From Cryptomeria japonica (Eukaryota > Streptophyta > Pinopsida > Cupressales > Cupressaceae): a stretch of 64,000 nucleotides of DNA. Position numbers and translations under genes: made by a program. Location of the stretch: positions 400,857,889 to 400,921,888 of the forward strand of contig NC_081408.1 in NCBI RefSeq assembly GCF_030272615.1, written 5' to 3'. Under the pieces are notes generated by a model. That model was not told the origin of the DNA. It saw only the letters and a program-made list of their open reading frames with translations, and made no database searches. Shown here in pieces: positions 23,199 through 34,747 of this stretch (within the stretch, counting starts at the first letter, position 1; the number at the start of each line of letters is the position of its first letter).

Positions 23199-23591
23199 GG
23201 CCTGATGCCTTAGGGGGAAGATTTCCATGCAGATCTTTAGAAACCCCCTTTCAAAGATCTGTAACTAGTCAAGGATGGTTGCAGATGATATCCAAAAGAT
23301 TTCATGGCAGTTTGGGATTCCAGTGAGTAAATTCAAGAAAATCAGTATCCAGAAGTCTTTAGGGTTGTGCATTTATTACAACTTAAAATTAGGTCTTCAG
23401 TGGATAAAAGGTCATTCTACTATTCATTTCTCACAATGCGAATGAGAGAAAAGAGAAAAGCAGTAAAGTGAAAAGAGTTTTAGTAGTGAAATCGGAGCTT
23501 GAAGTGATCAGTTAGTGATTCCGAGCATCCGGTTGTGATTGAAAAGGTATTTATCCGTTTATGAGCTATTTGTTCATACCCTAGTTTCAAA
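23199..23591 (+). other. N1 spacer between ORF1 and ORF2
   Basis: No long frame in either direction. It contains a purine-rich stretch (about 23440-23470) and an inverted CTGATGCCTTAG-like phrase right after the ORF1 stop. It could be an untranslated leader for ORF2; no splice or promoter signal is clear. Confidence 0.4.
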
Positions 23592-26500
23592 ATAGCATCT
23601 GCATTTGTATCTGGTGTTGTGACTCCATTGGTGGTCAAGATTAATGAAAGAGCTAGGCCCGTATTCAAAAGGCACCCATTCAAATCTACTGAATATGATC
23701 CAGAAGGTGCATTTTCTTCTATCTCGTATGGCCTACTACACAACAAAGATATTGGGGAATATATCCACTGCAACATTGAAGAGCTTAGGAATGCATATAT
23801 GCTCTCACTTTATACTAAGCATATGATGGATGGTATGGGAAATTTGAAGCCAAAATCCAAGTCATTGCAAGATAAGGGTTTCATCCAATTCATTCATTTC
23901 CCGGTGTTTGATGAACTTGAATGGGTCTGATACATTCTAAGTCGAATCCATGATGAATTCATGTGGTTGGACCGACCTCACAAAATCACCAAGAAATCCA
24001 TTCAAGTGGTTACATGTTTAAATGCAACCGGTGAGATCCCTAAATTGAGGAAAGTTTAGAATACAACAGTGACAAAGGTTACCGAATCTCAGCATGATAG
24101 GCAGTCGATGACTATCAACAATATCATAGAGCATGATGTGAGATTTTCTTCAATGGTGTTTGGATATAAAGTGTATCAATCCAACAGGAAAAACTCTGTA
24201 TCCAGTATTCCTATATTTGCAGCCTATGAGATTCTCAAGGAAGACAAGAGGTATGATCTTTGTGCAGTTCTTCTTAGTGAGTTGTTAAGAAATCTGAAGA
24301 AGATAAGGCAGGACAAGAGACATGTATTCAAATTTGGCTCCTTGATTGTTTGCTTAGCACTGCATTTCCTAAATGAAATCCCCGGTATTGGAAATATTTT
24401 GTGGGCTTGTGATAAACCAATGGTCGTTCAAATCAAGGAAGGATTACAAGGTTTAGGTGATTTGTTGTGCAATTTTCTTTATGGGGCTATTTTAAATCAT
24501 TTAAAGAAACAATACAAAGCACTGAGAGGATTCCTAAGGACATTGTTGAGAAATATGAGAAAACCATTTGTTTTATTGTTGACAAGGACCAATGTCACAT
24601 GGAGGCAGATGAGCCGAGAACGGTTTGGATCATGCCCATGGGGTGTAAGGTAGATGCAACCACTCTTGATGCATATGCTCAACATTTGTTGAGCCAACTG
24701 ATGGATGATAAGGAAGAAAGGTTCAATACTTGCAAAGAAAAAGACTTATACTTGCATAAGAAGTTTACAGGAACTGCAAGAAAGAGGAAAGTAAGAAAGG
24801 AAGTTGAGGAGTTAATAGAACAAATGGGTATATCCAAGGAGGTTGTACAAAGGGAAAGTGAACAAAATATACTAAAGGTGGATATGACAAAGCCCAAGAA
24901 GTCAAAACATGTTCCCATTGCTATGAAATAGGCCAAGACTAGATAGTATTAGTCTGCACCTACCTCTGGTGTGTAGAAGCCCATTCCTCCACCTAAGCCA
25001 CAATCCACATCAACCGGTGGAGCAGAAAAGAGGAAGAAGGAGAAACCCCAAAGAGTGTATGTTGTTGCCACTGTTGAGGACATAGAGATAGAATCTGATG
25101 AAGCATTGAAAGAGGTGAAGAAGACAACCACCTATGCTAGAGTGGTGAAGAAGCCACAACTGGTGGAGTTCAACAATCAAAGAAGCCAAGAGTAGAAACT
25201 GAGTCATCTGAAAAAGCCAGACCATGTAAGAAACAAAAATAAGAATTGGATGCAGCTCTCAAATCTAGTAAAATTGAAGGTACATTTGAAGTTTTGCCCC
25301 AATTGACCTTAAAAGAGTTGATTGATGAAAATATTAAGAATGGGAATTTGAAAAATGTGCCTATATGCTATGAAAATTTTGATGATAAAGATCAAAGGGA
25401 ATTGAAGAAGCAATTGTTGAGTATATGGATGTTTATAGCAAGGCATTGATAGAAGTTGCATCTATGATCCCTAAAAGCCTGTATGACATTTTGGATACTA
25501 GAAGACATACAACTAGTTTAGAGGATGAGAGAATAAAAGAGTATGTACTAGTAAATCTATCCTCATTCATTTCTAAGGATTAAGTTATTAGATAATTTTT
25601 GAAGGATAAATATCGAATTAAGAAGAGGGTGAATAAGCTTATGCTTGACAAGATCGATGAGGTAACTAAAGAAACATAGACAATTTTGAAACAGTTTTTA
25701 ATAGATCAAAGAATTGATTTGAATCCAGAAGAACCATCTTAGGACACATCTATTTCAGAAGTACATGTCACTGTTCTTGACAAGCAAAAGGATCAAACAT
25801 CTGAGGAGGCCATTTCAGGAGGTTAGTCAAATGATCAGACCATAGTTGATGATGTCTATAGTGCTAATTATATATCTGATAAAGATGTACAAGAACCTCT
25901 GGTTATAGAAGTTGTGTCAGAGAAAGAAGCTAAGGAGATAATGGATGTAGATAAGGATAGGGATGATGATGAGAAAGGTGAGAAGGATGAGATTGCAAAG
26001 GTTGCAGATAAGGAGAAAGGGGAGGAGAGGGCAGATCAGGTTCCAAAAATAGTGGCTAGAGACATTGGTGATGTTAAAGGGAAAGAAGTTGCTATTGATT
26101 CAGATAATTTTGGTCAAGGGTCGATTGACCTGAGCTCATTATCTTCAACTCAAGCATTAAAATTAGCAACTCTCACTCAAGACAAAGCTAGTGAGGACTT
26201 GATTAAGTCTCATTCTGCCAAGAAAGAGTTGATATCATTGGCAGGAGATATGATGGAGAAAATCATACCATCTTTCAAACCAGACACACCTGATCCCTCT
26301 GGTAAGCTTAAGAGTTTGCTAAATGTTGTTGGCTCTTATTTTGATTATTTGGAGAAGGTAGTAGATATAAGAGTTTTGAATCAATTAAATGCTATGAGAT
26401 TGAAACAAATTTTGAAGATGATTGAAGATGATAGAGTAAGTTTGAAAACTGCACTGAAAAGTATTCAGGATGCAATTGACAAAGGTGGTAACATATACAA

Positions 26501-26702
26501 GTCATGCATGATTTTTCCCAAGTTCACTATAGACACTGACAAGAAAATAAGGGAATGTGAAGGCCAGCTAGCGACCATATCTCAGTCATATGCACCTCAA
26601 TTAGTCCTGGCTAGCAATTTTAAACCCCAATTTTTGAGTGTATTGAATAAGATCAAGAGTTTAAATCATGAAAAGGAAAGAGTTTTGGGTAGAGTGTCAT
26701 AA
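23592..26702 (+). pseudogene. N1 ORF2: large protein of unknown function (broken)
   Basis: I do not recognise this protein. The reading is open from about 23592, where an ATA followed by Ala-Ser codons probably replaces the original ATG. The N-terminal half (23592-24460) looks globular, with hydrophobic helices such as FKFGSLIVCLALHFLNE near 24330. A frameshift near 24460 moves it to frame 2 (24467-24931), then a Lys/Pro-rich linker follows (24930-25240). An acidic segment (25914-26100, many Asp, Glu and Lys) precedes a Leu-rich helical C-terminus (26100-26702). At least three frameshifts and several stops are present. The plan (globular head, charged linker, helical tail) resembles the X1 and X2 ORFs in general form, but I see no convincing residue match. 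No catalytic motif is visible. Confidence 0.6.
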
Positions 26703-27039
26703 GTGCGAAGTCGTATTTCTACCCCAATAGATTCATTGATGAGTAGCATATAGGATGCTAAGGATGCTTTGGATAAGCCTATTTTGGTAGATAGAAGAGG
26801 AGTAGAGATGCATGCTTACCTTTTTAGCAGGATGATAAGCATTTTGGAAATCTTAAGAAAGGCATGGGATAATTTTGGCGGATTCCTATCTTTTGCATTG
26901 TTATCAAAGGGGGAGAGAGAATAATGAAAAATGGTGTAAATTCTCAGGGGGAGCTTGTATATTCTTGGTGGGTTTGAAAATTTGAAGTTTTGAAGCCTTG
27001 GATGTATAATTCATTTTTCACAGTGTTGCCATCAATGCC
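26703..27039 (+). other. N1 3' untranslated region
   Basis: Non-coding. It holds an upstream polypurine-like run, AAAGGGGGAGAG, at 26906-26917, about 135 bases before the LTR-proximal tract. Confidence 0.6.
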
Positions 27040-27051
27040 AAAGGGGGAGAT
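27040..27051 (+). promoter_or_regulatory. Polypurine tract of N1
   Basis: AAAGGGGGAGAT directly before the 3' LTR, identical to C1 and C2. Confidence 0.86.
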
Positions 27052-27634
27052 TATTGGCAAGAGATACTATTTCGGCGAAGTTTGGTGCATGATAGATGTT
27101 TAGGGGTTGCCATTTATGGAAACTAAGTTTGCAAACCACATCCAGTGTCCATAAATTTGGTTTACCGGAAGTTATTTTATTAATAGGCATAAATCTGGAA
27201 GGTGGAACTCCGTAACCGGTAGAGCGTGAGATAATGGTGCACATCTTGACATTGGTTTTGTAATTTCGGTTGCGATGATCAAGGAAATTGAGTCAAGGTT
27301 CAAGATAGATTATCTCATGATCCTAATATTTGGCGTTGAAGTGTGTGCAAGTTTAGAGCTCCAGTATCTGGTAATTTAGTCAGAACAGAGCTTTCTTCAT
27401 GTAATGTGTGTTGCGGATTCGATGGGTTGATTTTGGTGATTAGTTTCATGTTTGAGGTGATTGGGCCAACTTATGGGAAACCTATTATCTTCTTTTTTTG
27501 GTTTGCATTTGGATTTGTGGACGGATTGAGTTGACTTTGTGTTACATGTTTTATATTATGTGTTATGCGGTTTTTGGAAGCCAACTTGGTTAATGAATCT
27601 TTTTGCTAGTGTGGATATATATAAGATTGATTTG
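27052..27634 (+). repeat. N1 3' LTR, left part
   Basis: Begins TATTGGCAAG, with the expected TG changed to TA. It matches 20820 to about 21402 and is cut by G2 at 27635. Confidence 0.87.
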
Positions 27635-28299
27635 TGTTGGCAATTTTGTGCCAACCTTGGTAGAGGGCATGATAAGGATTTTAGTCGGCTAAGGGTTGCT
27701 CCCTTATCTCAAAGAACTTTGGGAGTAATCATGTGGCCTCACAGGATAAGAGAAATATGCAGCGGTGGGGCTCTTTTCTATTTGGGCTCCAAAATTCTAT
27801 TTCTCAGCTGACTGACTTGGGCGGTCAACTCACTTAAGGTCATCGGCTAGAGGGTTCCCTATCGTTCGCAGGCCGGTTCTCCTATTTCCTCTTACCAAGT
27901 AATGATGTTTTCCCTCAACTATGAAGGGCCCCCTCACCCGTAGGGTTTTGTAAGGCCAATCGATGATGTCATAGGATAGTGGGATGGTGATCCGGCTTAT
28001 GTCCCCACTACCCCCGATAGACAAAAGATAAAGGTCAAGTTGAATGCGGGATAGTGGGAGAATACTAAGGAAGTCTCTTCTCCACTACCCCACGAGGAAA
28101 GAAAAAGCACACAAGGGTATAGCAGGATAAGTGAACAAAGAGAAGCAAAGGGCTTCCTCGCTATCCTGTGAGGATTTTTGAGAAGCATTTGGACCTCACG
28201 GGATATATAACAAGCGGTTAATGTCCCCACTACCCTGCGAGTATTTTTTGGGAGATGGAGTGGCCCGCGGGATAAGAAACAAATCAAAAGCAAAGAACC
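27635..28299 (+). repeat. G2 5' LTR, left part
   Basis: TGTTGGCAATTTTGTGCC... matches 42538-43225 of the 3' LTR. It is cut after GAACC (28295-28299) by X1. Confidence 0.9.
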
Positions 28300-29276
28300 T
28301 GTTAGTCTCAATTTTTGATTTCCCTTCTATTAGTCCTGTACGAAATAAAATAACTATGTCTGCATATGAAAAGATCAGGGAAATAGAACTCAAGAGTAAC
28401 ATATAACAAGGTTTTGAGACCTTCTACACTTTGAACTTATCCAAAGTTTAGGTGGGTATACCTTCTGTGAATATTTTCACACTTTAAAATTGAGATCCAC
28501 AGTAAACCAGTGCTAAAAACCTGTGGATTTCATCACCTCAATGAAACTGAAACACTGAAAGAAAAACTTGTATTCATTTTCAGTATTGATCTTCAAGAAA
28601 GGATAGAAAGAAATCCTACAATCGGATACCAGTGCCTTATCCAGGCCATAGAGTCACCTAAATCAAGCAATAATTTTCAAAACTGAACACTCTCATACAT
28701 CTCATCATCTCAGCTTTTATGAACCCCATACATGCCTAACATATACACAGGTCCTTTCCCATTTAACTAAAATAATTCATCAGATTCATAGAAATAAACA
28801 ATAGACTTACTGATAGAAGTATTTCATGCACATTTAATCCCTCTCCTGAAGAGAAAAGCCAGAAATAACGTCTATAAGATTGCCTTAAAATCCATATTCA
28901 TTTGAACAATCCTAGATTATCCAAATGAAACCAAAAAACTAAAGAATGCACACCAGAGGACAAAGAAATTTTAGGCCTAGAACTTTGATCTGTATATTCA
29001 TATTCATTTTTGAAAATATTACATAACTCAGAGTAATCTTCTTAAAACCAGAAAAAAGGCCCTAAATATATTTTGGCAGAATTTCTTTACAAAATTCTTG
29101 TGATCCTCTTTCTAATAGTCCTGGTATCCATTTATAATATCATGGATGCATACAAGCTTCTAAAATTTCCTAAGAAAAGTTTGTTACCAACCGCAATGTT
29201 CCCCAAGAAATAGTTACAAGTCTTTTTCAATATCAACGGCCTCTTCATTCAGTTGCTCCACTGCAACATATTCTAA
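28300..29276 (-). other. X1 3' non-coding region
   Basis: About 980 A+T-rich bases after the ORF with no open frame. The outer end (plus strand) starts TGTTAGTCTC. I compared it with the other end of X1 and saw no direct repeat beyond the shared five-base inverted ends TGTTA/TAACA. Confidence 0.5.
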
Positions 29277-32200
29277 CTATTTTGGAATATCTTCTTTTTG
29301 TCCGTCATACTTTCCCTTCCACTCCTGGAACACGTCATCACTCGGGCAAGAGAAGCTAACAATTTTCTTCTTCATTCCTTCTAGCCTTTTCCACGTGATC
29401 CTTAATTGCCCAATTTCTGTTTCCATGAAACTATAATGTGATTTCACCTTTTCAATCTCTTCAATTGTCTTGACAAATAAGGATGTTTCATCAGTGTTAA
29501 TGATTTCATTAATCCTTTGGGACAATTTATGATCTAGCTCTTCTAGCCATGTCTTCTCCTCTTTTAACTGAGTAGGACCAGCAAAACCCCCTGGAAACAA
29601 TTCATACTTGTGATCAACATATTCCTTTCTATATAGTTGGGCCTTTCTTTTTACACCTGCCCTTTCTTTTGAGAGTATATTCATTTCTTTTATGAATTCA
29701 CTAGTGGACCTGAGATTGTCATTTGCCTCTGCATCTGCATGGGATGAACAAATGAGATCTAACTCCTTACCTCTAGGCATCCACTTATTAAGAATTGGTT
29801 CCAAGGTGGTTTCATCCTCTCTTAATTCAGTCAAAATATTCAGAATCCTCTTCATAGAAATGTGAACGACAGAGGGCCTAACTGAATCAACAAACTTCAA
29901 AATTGTGGCTTTTACCTTTTCCTCATACTTGCTTGCAAATAGGGCTTGAGCCTGTTTCAACTTTTCCAACTCATGTTGAACAATTTTAGCTGACTGGAAA
30001 CCAGAAGGCATAGGAGAAGGGGGATATTCTATGATAGGGCTCGTAGGTGGAGGTCTTGCTAGAGAAGAGGCTATCATAAGAGTAGAGGATTCACCTGGAT
30101 GATGCTGACCTGCCAACTAAACCTGAAGTCTAGCAATAATATTGTCTTTGTTGGCTATTCCTTCTTTGCCCTCATTGTAAGCCTTTAAGATAGTTTCCAA
30201 TTTTAATTGGAGATTAGCCTTTTCTTTTGCCTCTTTTTCTGCCACTGCTACACTGAAATTTGTAGTTTCCAAGACTATGCTTGCAGCTTCCACCACTCCT
30301 ATATCTTGGACTCTTTTTACAATCATGCCTCCTAGGAGACTAGAATCTGATACATCTTTCCTTATTTTATTTTCATCCTTCTTTAGTGACCACATGACTA
30401 TAGCAGCATTATCTCTGCTGAAGGTCACTCCTTCCATGGGTTTAGTTTCTTTCCTGACTGCTTCAAGTACCAAAGCATCAACTATATCCCACTCGGGGAG
30501 GATTAAAACACCAGCTTTTGACACCATCTCTCTTCCCTTTTCAGGAGTAATGGTCTTAAATTATTCAATCATCTCTTGTTTCACCTCTTCCTCCACCTGA
30601 GTTACATCTCTATGAGGCTTCTCACTCTTCCTTTGTTCACATCTGGCTTTAAATTATTCCATGTTTTGCTTCCATACAAATTGCATGAAGGCCCCTATTG
30701 TAACAAAGTTGCTATCAGCCAGGAACTCCTCACTAGCTTGCTTGATAGTTGGGTTCAACTCTTTACCTGTGAACTCACCTTCAGTCAAATTCATTTCAGC
30801 ACTAGGTGGCTCTTCTGGTATCCCCTCTTGTGTCTCCTCATATGTATAAGAAATCTCCTTGAGACTCCCTAACTATAACAACTGCTCGGCCACTGCCTGC
30901 TCATCTCCTATGTGGATGGGGGATAGAGATGGAGAATACAAAGGCTCATTGGTTTGCACTTCCTTTCCCACTCTTTGCCTTTTAGGGGAGTCTTGGATGT
31001 CAATGACATCTTCAATTGCTCTTTTCCCTCTTGAAGTAGAAGGCTCACCAGTCACTAGCATCATCACACTGTATTTTGATTTCTTATGCATGACATAATC
31101 ACCTGGTGGGATAGCCTTAGCAAAAGTAGGATTAGCTAAAACCAATTTAACCTTGTCAGGATCATTTCTCATTATAGCCTCCCTTTTTTCTTTCAAAGTT
31201 TGCATGAGGTCTTCAAAATAAAGAATTAAGATTTTAATTTTTTCCTCAAAGGGATTGAAACTAGAAAGAGGGTCATAACTGCTATCAAACTGATGAATGA
31301 AGTCAAGAGCCCTTTTATATGCAACCCACTTCTCTTTCCTTAATTCTTTCTCATCCAAATTGAATTCATTCCTAATTAGATCTTTAGGGAACTCAAATTG
31401 GTGAGGCCTACCTTTACAAACTACTCTCTTCCTAAACATGTCGTTGAAAAAGTCTTCAGGGTCTGCAAATCTTGAAATGACATTTGACAATCTATATGGT
31501 TTAAAGAATTCTTCAAAATACTTCTAGCCACCTTTAGTGATCATAAAATGATGTGCCATGGTAATAGTTGGGAAAATGGTCCCTTTACCCCTATTTGTCA
31601 GCTCTGCCTCTTGTACACGTCCAATTTTCCTTAAGACTTCAGCAATTCCTATCTTCAGTGGGACTTGATAAGGCAATAAATATGGAGTACCTCTGAAACC
31701 ATATACTCTTAAAAACTATAGAAACAAGGTACAAATACATATCTCCCCAATTATGAAAAATCTTAATACCTTCTGCAAACTCCTTGTGCCTAAGGAATTC
31801 CAGGAGAGCCTTAGGAATCCTAGGGTTTTCTGTACACAAAAGAATCCTAATCTTAGATGTAAAGCATCTATCAAACTTTAAATAGCTAGCATCCTCTTTG
31901 TGCCAGGATAAAATAGTACTCCAAAGTTGAACAGGCATCTCTTCCTTATCTTTCACCTTAACCAAATCCATTTCTTTTGCAAAATAATCAACACCCTTGA
32001 ACAAAAACATGTGCATTAAAAGAGAATACCATCCAAATGGTCTGTCCACCTTACCATTTTTTATCCCTACCAGACCTGCATGAATTGCATCAGTGAGGTA
32101 TGGCGCATAATCAAATGTTATTGCCAGAGAGGGGTTTAGAATTTGTGCAATCATCAACATGTAATGGGTTGGCATATTTTTCTCGGCATCTTCTCCAAAA

Positions 32201-32840
32201 ATTTGACAAAGTGCCCAATACATACCCTTAGCTCTTAGAGTAAATAGATTCAAGGAGAAGGGCTCCATGGTGCTAGGGCCTACAACAGTTAACACTCCTA
32301 TCTTAACAAAGAACTCTTTCAATGGGCCACTCCTAAGGTGATCCCTTTGTGCATTATAAACCTGGGCTAGTGATTCAAAATCAATAGGCTCTAACAAATT
32401 TGAAGCTTCACTGAGCTTAAACACACTTCTAAATTCATCATCATTAATTTCAATCAGGGCTGACCCCTTCACATTTTTGATACATCTATAGGGTCATAAT
32501 TTTGTGCAATTAGAGTCAACAAATCTACATCCATGAGTACACCAGGGACTATAAGCTTCCCCACATACAATTCCCATATGCTATTTAAAGGGGCAAGGGA
32601 ATGTCTCTGACCAAAACCTACTTTGAACAATCCTAAACCTGACATCCCTATTTGTGGATCCCTTAACCAATTACCTTTGTCATATAGGCCATCCCTGATT
32701 CTTAAACGAGGGTTCTTTGGTACCAATTCTTTAGCCTTGGCCTCAACATTGGTAGACATAGTTAGCTATTCTAGAAAATCATCACAAATATTCCTATCCT
32801 GATAGTTTACTTTTCCTGTTAAATCCCTTCTTGGCGCCAT
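29277..32840 (-). pseudogene. X1 ORF: large protein of unknown function, related to X2 (broken)
   Basis: Read on minus from the ATG at 32840 (M-A-P-R-R-D). A stop lies near 32768. Frameshifts near 32472 and about 31700 and stops near 31525, 30872 and 30117 break it. The N-terminal half (32760-31500) looks globular and includes D-Y-A-P-Y-L-T-D-A-I-H-A-G-L (about 32110) and Y-G-F-R-G-T-P-Y-L-L-P-Y (about 31690). The second of these matches X2 near 61105 (G-G-F-E-G-Q-P-F-K-L-P-R-Y), with E-V-x-R downstream in both. The middle (31490-30873) is charged, with a basic patch SPKRQR near 30985. The C-terminal part (30527-29277) is helical and Lys/Glu-rich, probably coiled coil. No enzyme motif is visible. 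The original length was roughly 1180 residues. Confidence 0.7.
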
Positions 32841-33160
32841 CCCGTTAATGCAACTATATCAATTGAGATTTGCACAAAAATCTAATGAAATAGTTCACAT
32901 AGCAATCACCAATTTTCAAACTGCAATTGGCAAGAAAAAGCACAAAAAACCTGGTTATTCACCTGAAGAAACTCACTCTGCACTAGCTCCTGTGCAACAA
33001 ACTTGTCAAAATGGTACCAATATTCAATTGATGTAGACCTTAATATAGCAAGTTGGCATTGAATTGAGAAATTAATCTCGCATGCTTCGTCCATCACCTC
33101 AGAATTGAATTCATAAAAATCAAATTCAAAAACAGGCTCCAATGGACCACAAGTTCTCTG
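32841..33160 (-). other. X1 segment upstream of the ORF, possible short exon
   Basis: A minus-strand open stretch at 32906-33142 (78 residues) precedes the ORF and ends near a T/C-rich run followed by CAG (about 32917-32937), which resembles a 3' splice site. It may be an upstream exon or a leader peptide. Evidence is weak, and no splice donor can be proved. Confidence 0.3.
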
Positions 33161-33164
33161 AGTC

Positions 33165-34420
33165 TTTCTTTGTTTTAGTCATTTCGCCATTTTGCAGAGT
33201 TTAAAACCCCCGCACATTTCTTTCATGAAGCAATGACAATCGTTGGATCTCATAAAATTGTACTGCTTTTACTCCTTCCAGTCTTTCTGTGTTAGTGATG
33301 GGCCCTACCTTCTTTTCACCATTTTGCGTACTAAACCATGCACACTTTTACCTCATGAAACAACGCTGGCCATTAGATCATCATCCACTTGCTCGGTCTT
33401 TACTTCCTACAATGACTACTAGTATTCCTGACTAACTGCGCTCAACCATGATGGCTAACGGTTTTCGCCACTTCGCGAAGACTAAACTATAGGCATCTTC
33501 GGGCTGCGAAACAATGACAACCGTTGGATCCACTATGAGATGAACACCATTTAACATGCTTTAGACCTTCCAAGTGGGCCCTTTAACTTGGATACCACTT
33601 GCTTTATTGCATCACTGGTTAACAAATGCCATGTGGTAGTCGGCTATTTTCTTAGGAAGTTCCATCGGGTTCCATTCTGAAGCCGCCACATGTTTTACTT
33701 CACCATTCTCAACATAAATGCCGGTTGAACCAAGGCGGGCCCTCAACTACCCTTCATAGCCACATGTATCTAACAAGTCACTAATTCTTTCCATGGAACA
33801 ACCTATCTGTCCTGCCATGTCAGCCATCATGTGATTACCACATCATTTCGCTATTTCACAAACATTAATCTCGGCTTGACTTGAGGCTATGAATCCACGA
33901 CAACCGTCTGATTCAATCCTACTTAATCGACCTTGAAAAATTATGACATGCCTGTCCTTTGGGCTCACTGGCCCTTTCGCTATTTCACAGAGCTTAAACC
34001 TCGGGCCACTTATCTTTGCGAAGCAGCGACAACCATTGGATCTCAGCAACTTGCTCGTCTATTACCTTTGTCGTGACCACCTCGCACGGGCCCTCCACCT
34101 TTTTGCAACTTCACGAAAGGTAAACAATGGGTATCTTTAGGCCACGAATCAACGTGAGCTGTTGATCTTTTCTGAGCTAATCATCCTTTAACCAAAGGAG
34201 CCACTCACCTCTGGGACCCACCAAGTCTTTCGCTACTTCGCAAAGGGTAGATCACGTGCACTTTGGGCTAGTGAAGCAATGCAAGCTGTTGAATTCAAAA
34301 CAAGATGCAATCCTTTAATCAGATGGTCAATCATCTGGTCAGGCCCGCCTAGCCTTTTTGCCATTTCATGAACATTAACTTGCTAGCATCTTTGCCTGGA
34401 GAAACAATGACAATCGTAGG
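33165..34420 (-). repeat. Degenerate tandem repeat array in the X1 leader
   Basis: About nine imperfect units of 110-150 bases. Each plus-strand unit carries a TTCGCTATTTC(A/G)C-like core, about 35-45 bases of variable sequence, then a GAAGCAATGACAA(C/T)CGTTGGAT-like block, often followed by GGGCCC. Clear cores start near 33180, 33316, 33465, 33847, 33976, 34105, 34227 and 34352. It is non-coding; the array lies between the outer end and the ORF. Confidence 0.7.
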
Positions 34421-34747
34421 ATTAACAATGAGTTGCACAATTATTAAGAATCTCGACAAACATTAGAATAAGACATAGGCAAAGGCGTAAATTTTGAAAA
34501 TATTTGAAAGATCACCTAGGGAAAACCTATGGGGGAACACTTTTAATGATAGACCGACCCTTCCTTAAGTGGAAAAAGGTAACGCAAGGATTTTTCAAAC
34601 CTGGGAAGGGTTAGAACCTCAAAAACCTTAACCCTCATTTGACCCAAGAAACTCAGAGGTAACAAGGCCATGCTAAACACATTTTTGTAGACTTCTAGCC
34701 AACTATGGGACAAGAACACCCAATTTTTAAACAGTGATAACAGAACC

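Larger units (their letters stand above)
28300..34742 (-). mobile_element. X1: 6.4-kb insertion encoding an unrecognised large protein
   Basis: Inserted in the G2 5' LTR. The 5-base duplication GAACC is perfect (28295-28299 and 34743-34747), and the 3' LTR of G2 shows the uninterrupted site. The ends are TGTTAG...GATAACA, the TG...CA form typical of LTR elements. I could not find a pair of long terminal repeats by eye, nor a PBS or polypurine tract. The coding strand is minus: leader with degenerate tandem repeats (32841-34742), large ORF (29277-32840), long 3' region (28300-29276). There is no gag, protease or pol. Confidence 0.8.

Noticed and set aside
30277-30872. Plus-strand ORFs of about 100 residues
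   Set aside because: They are shadows of the X1 ORF on the minus strand, whose codon structure is continuous across them.
33843-34140. ORFs on both strands with repeated residues
   Set aside because: They are translations of the X1 tandem repeat units, not a protein.
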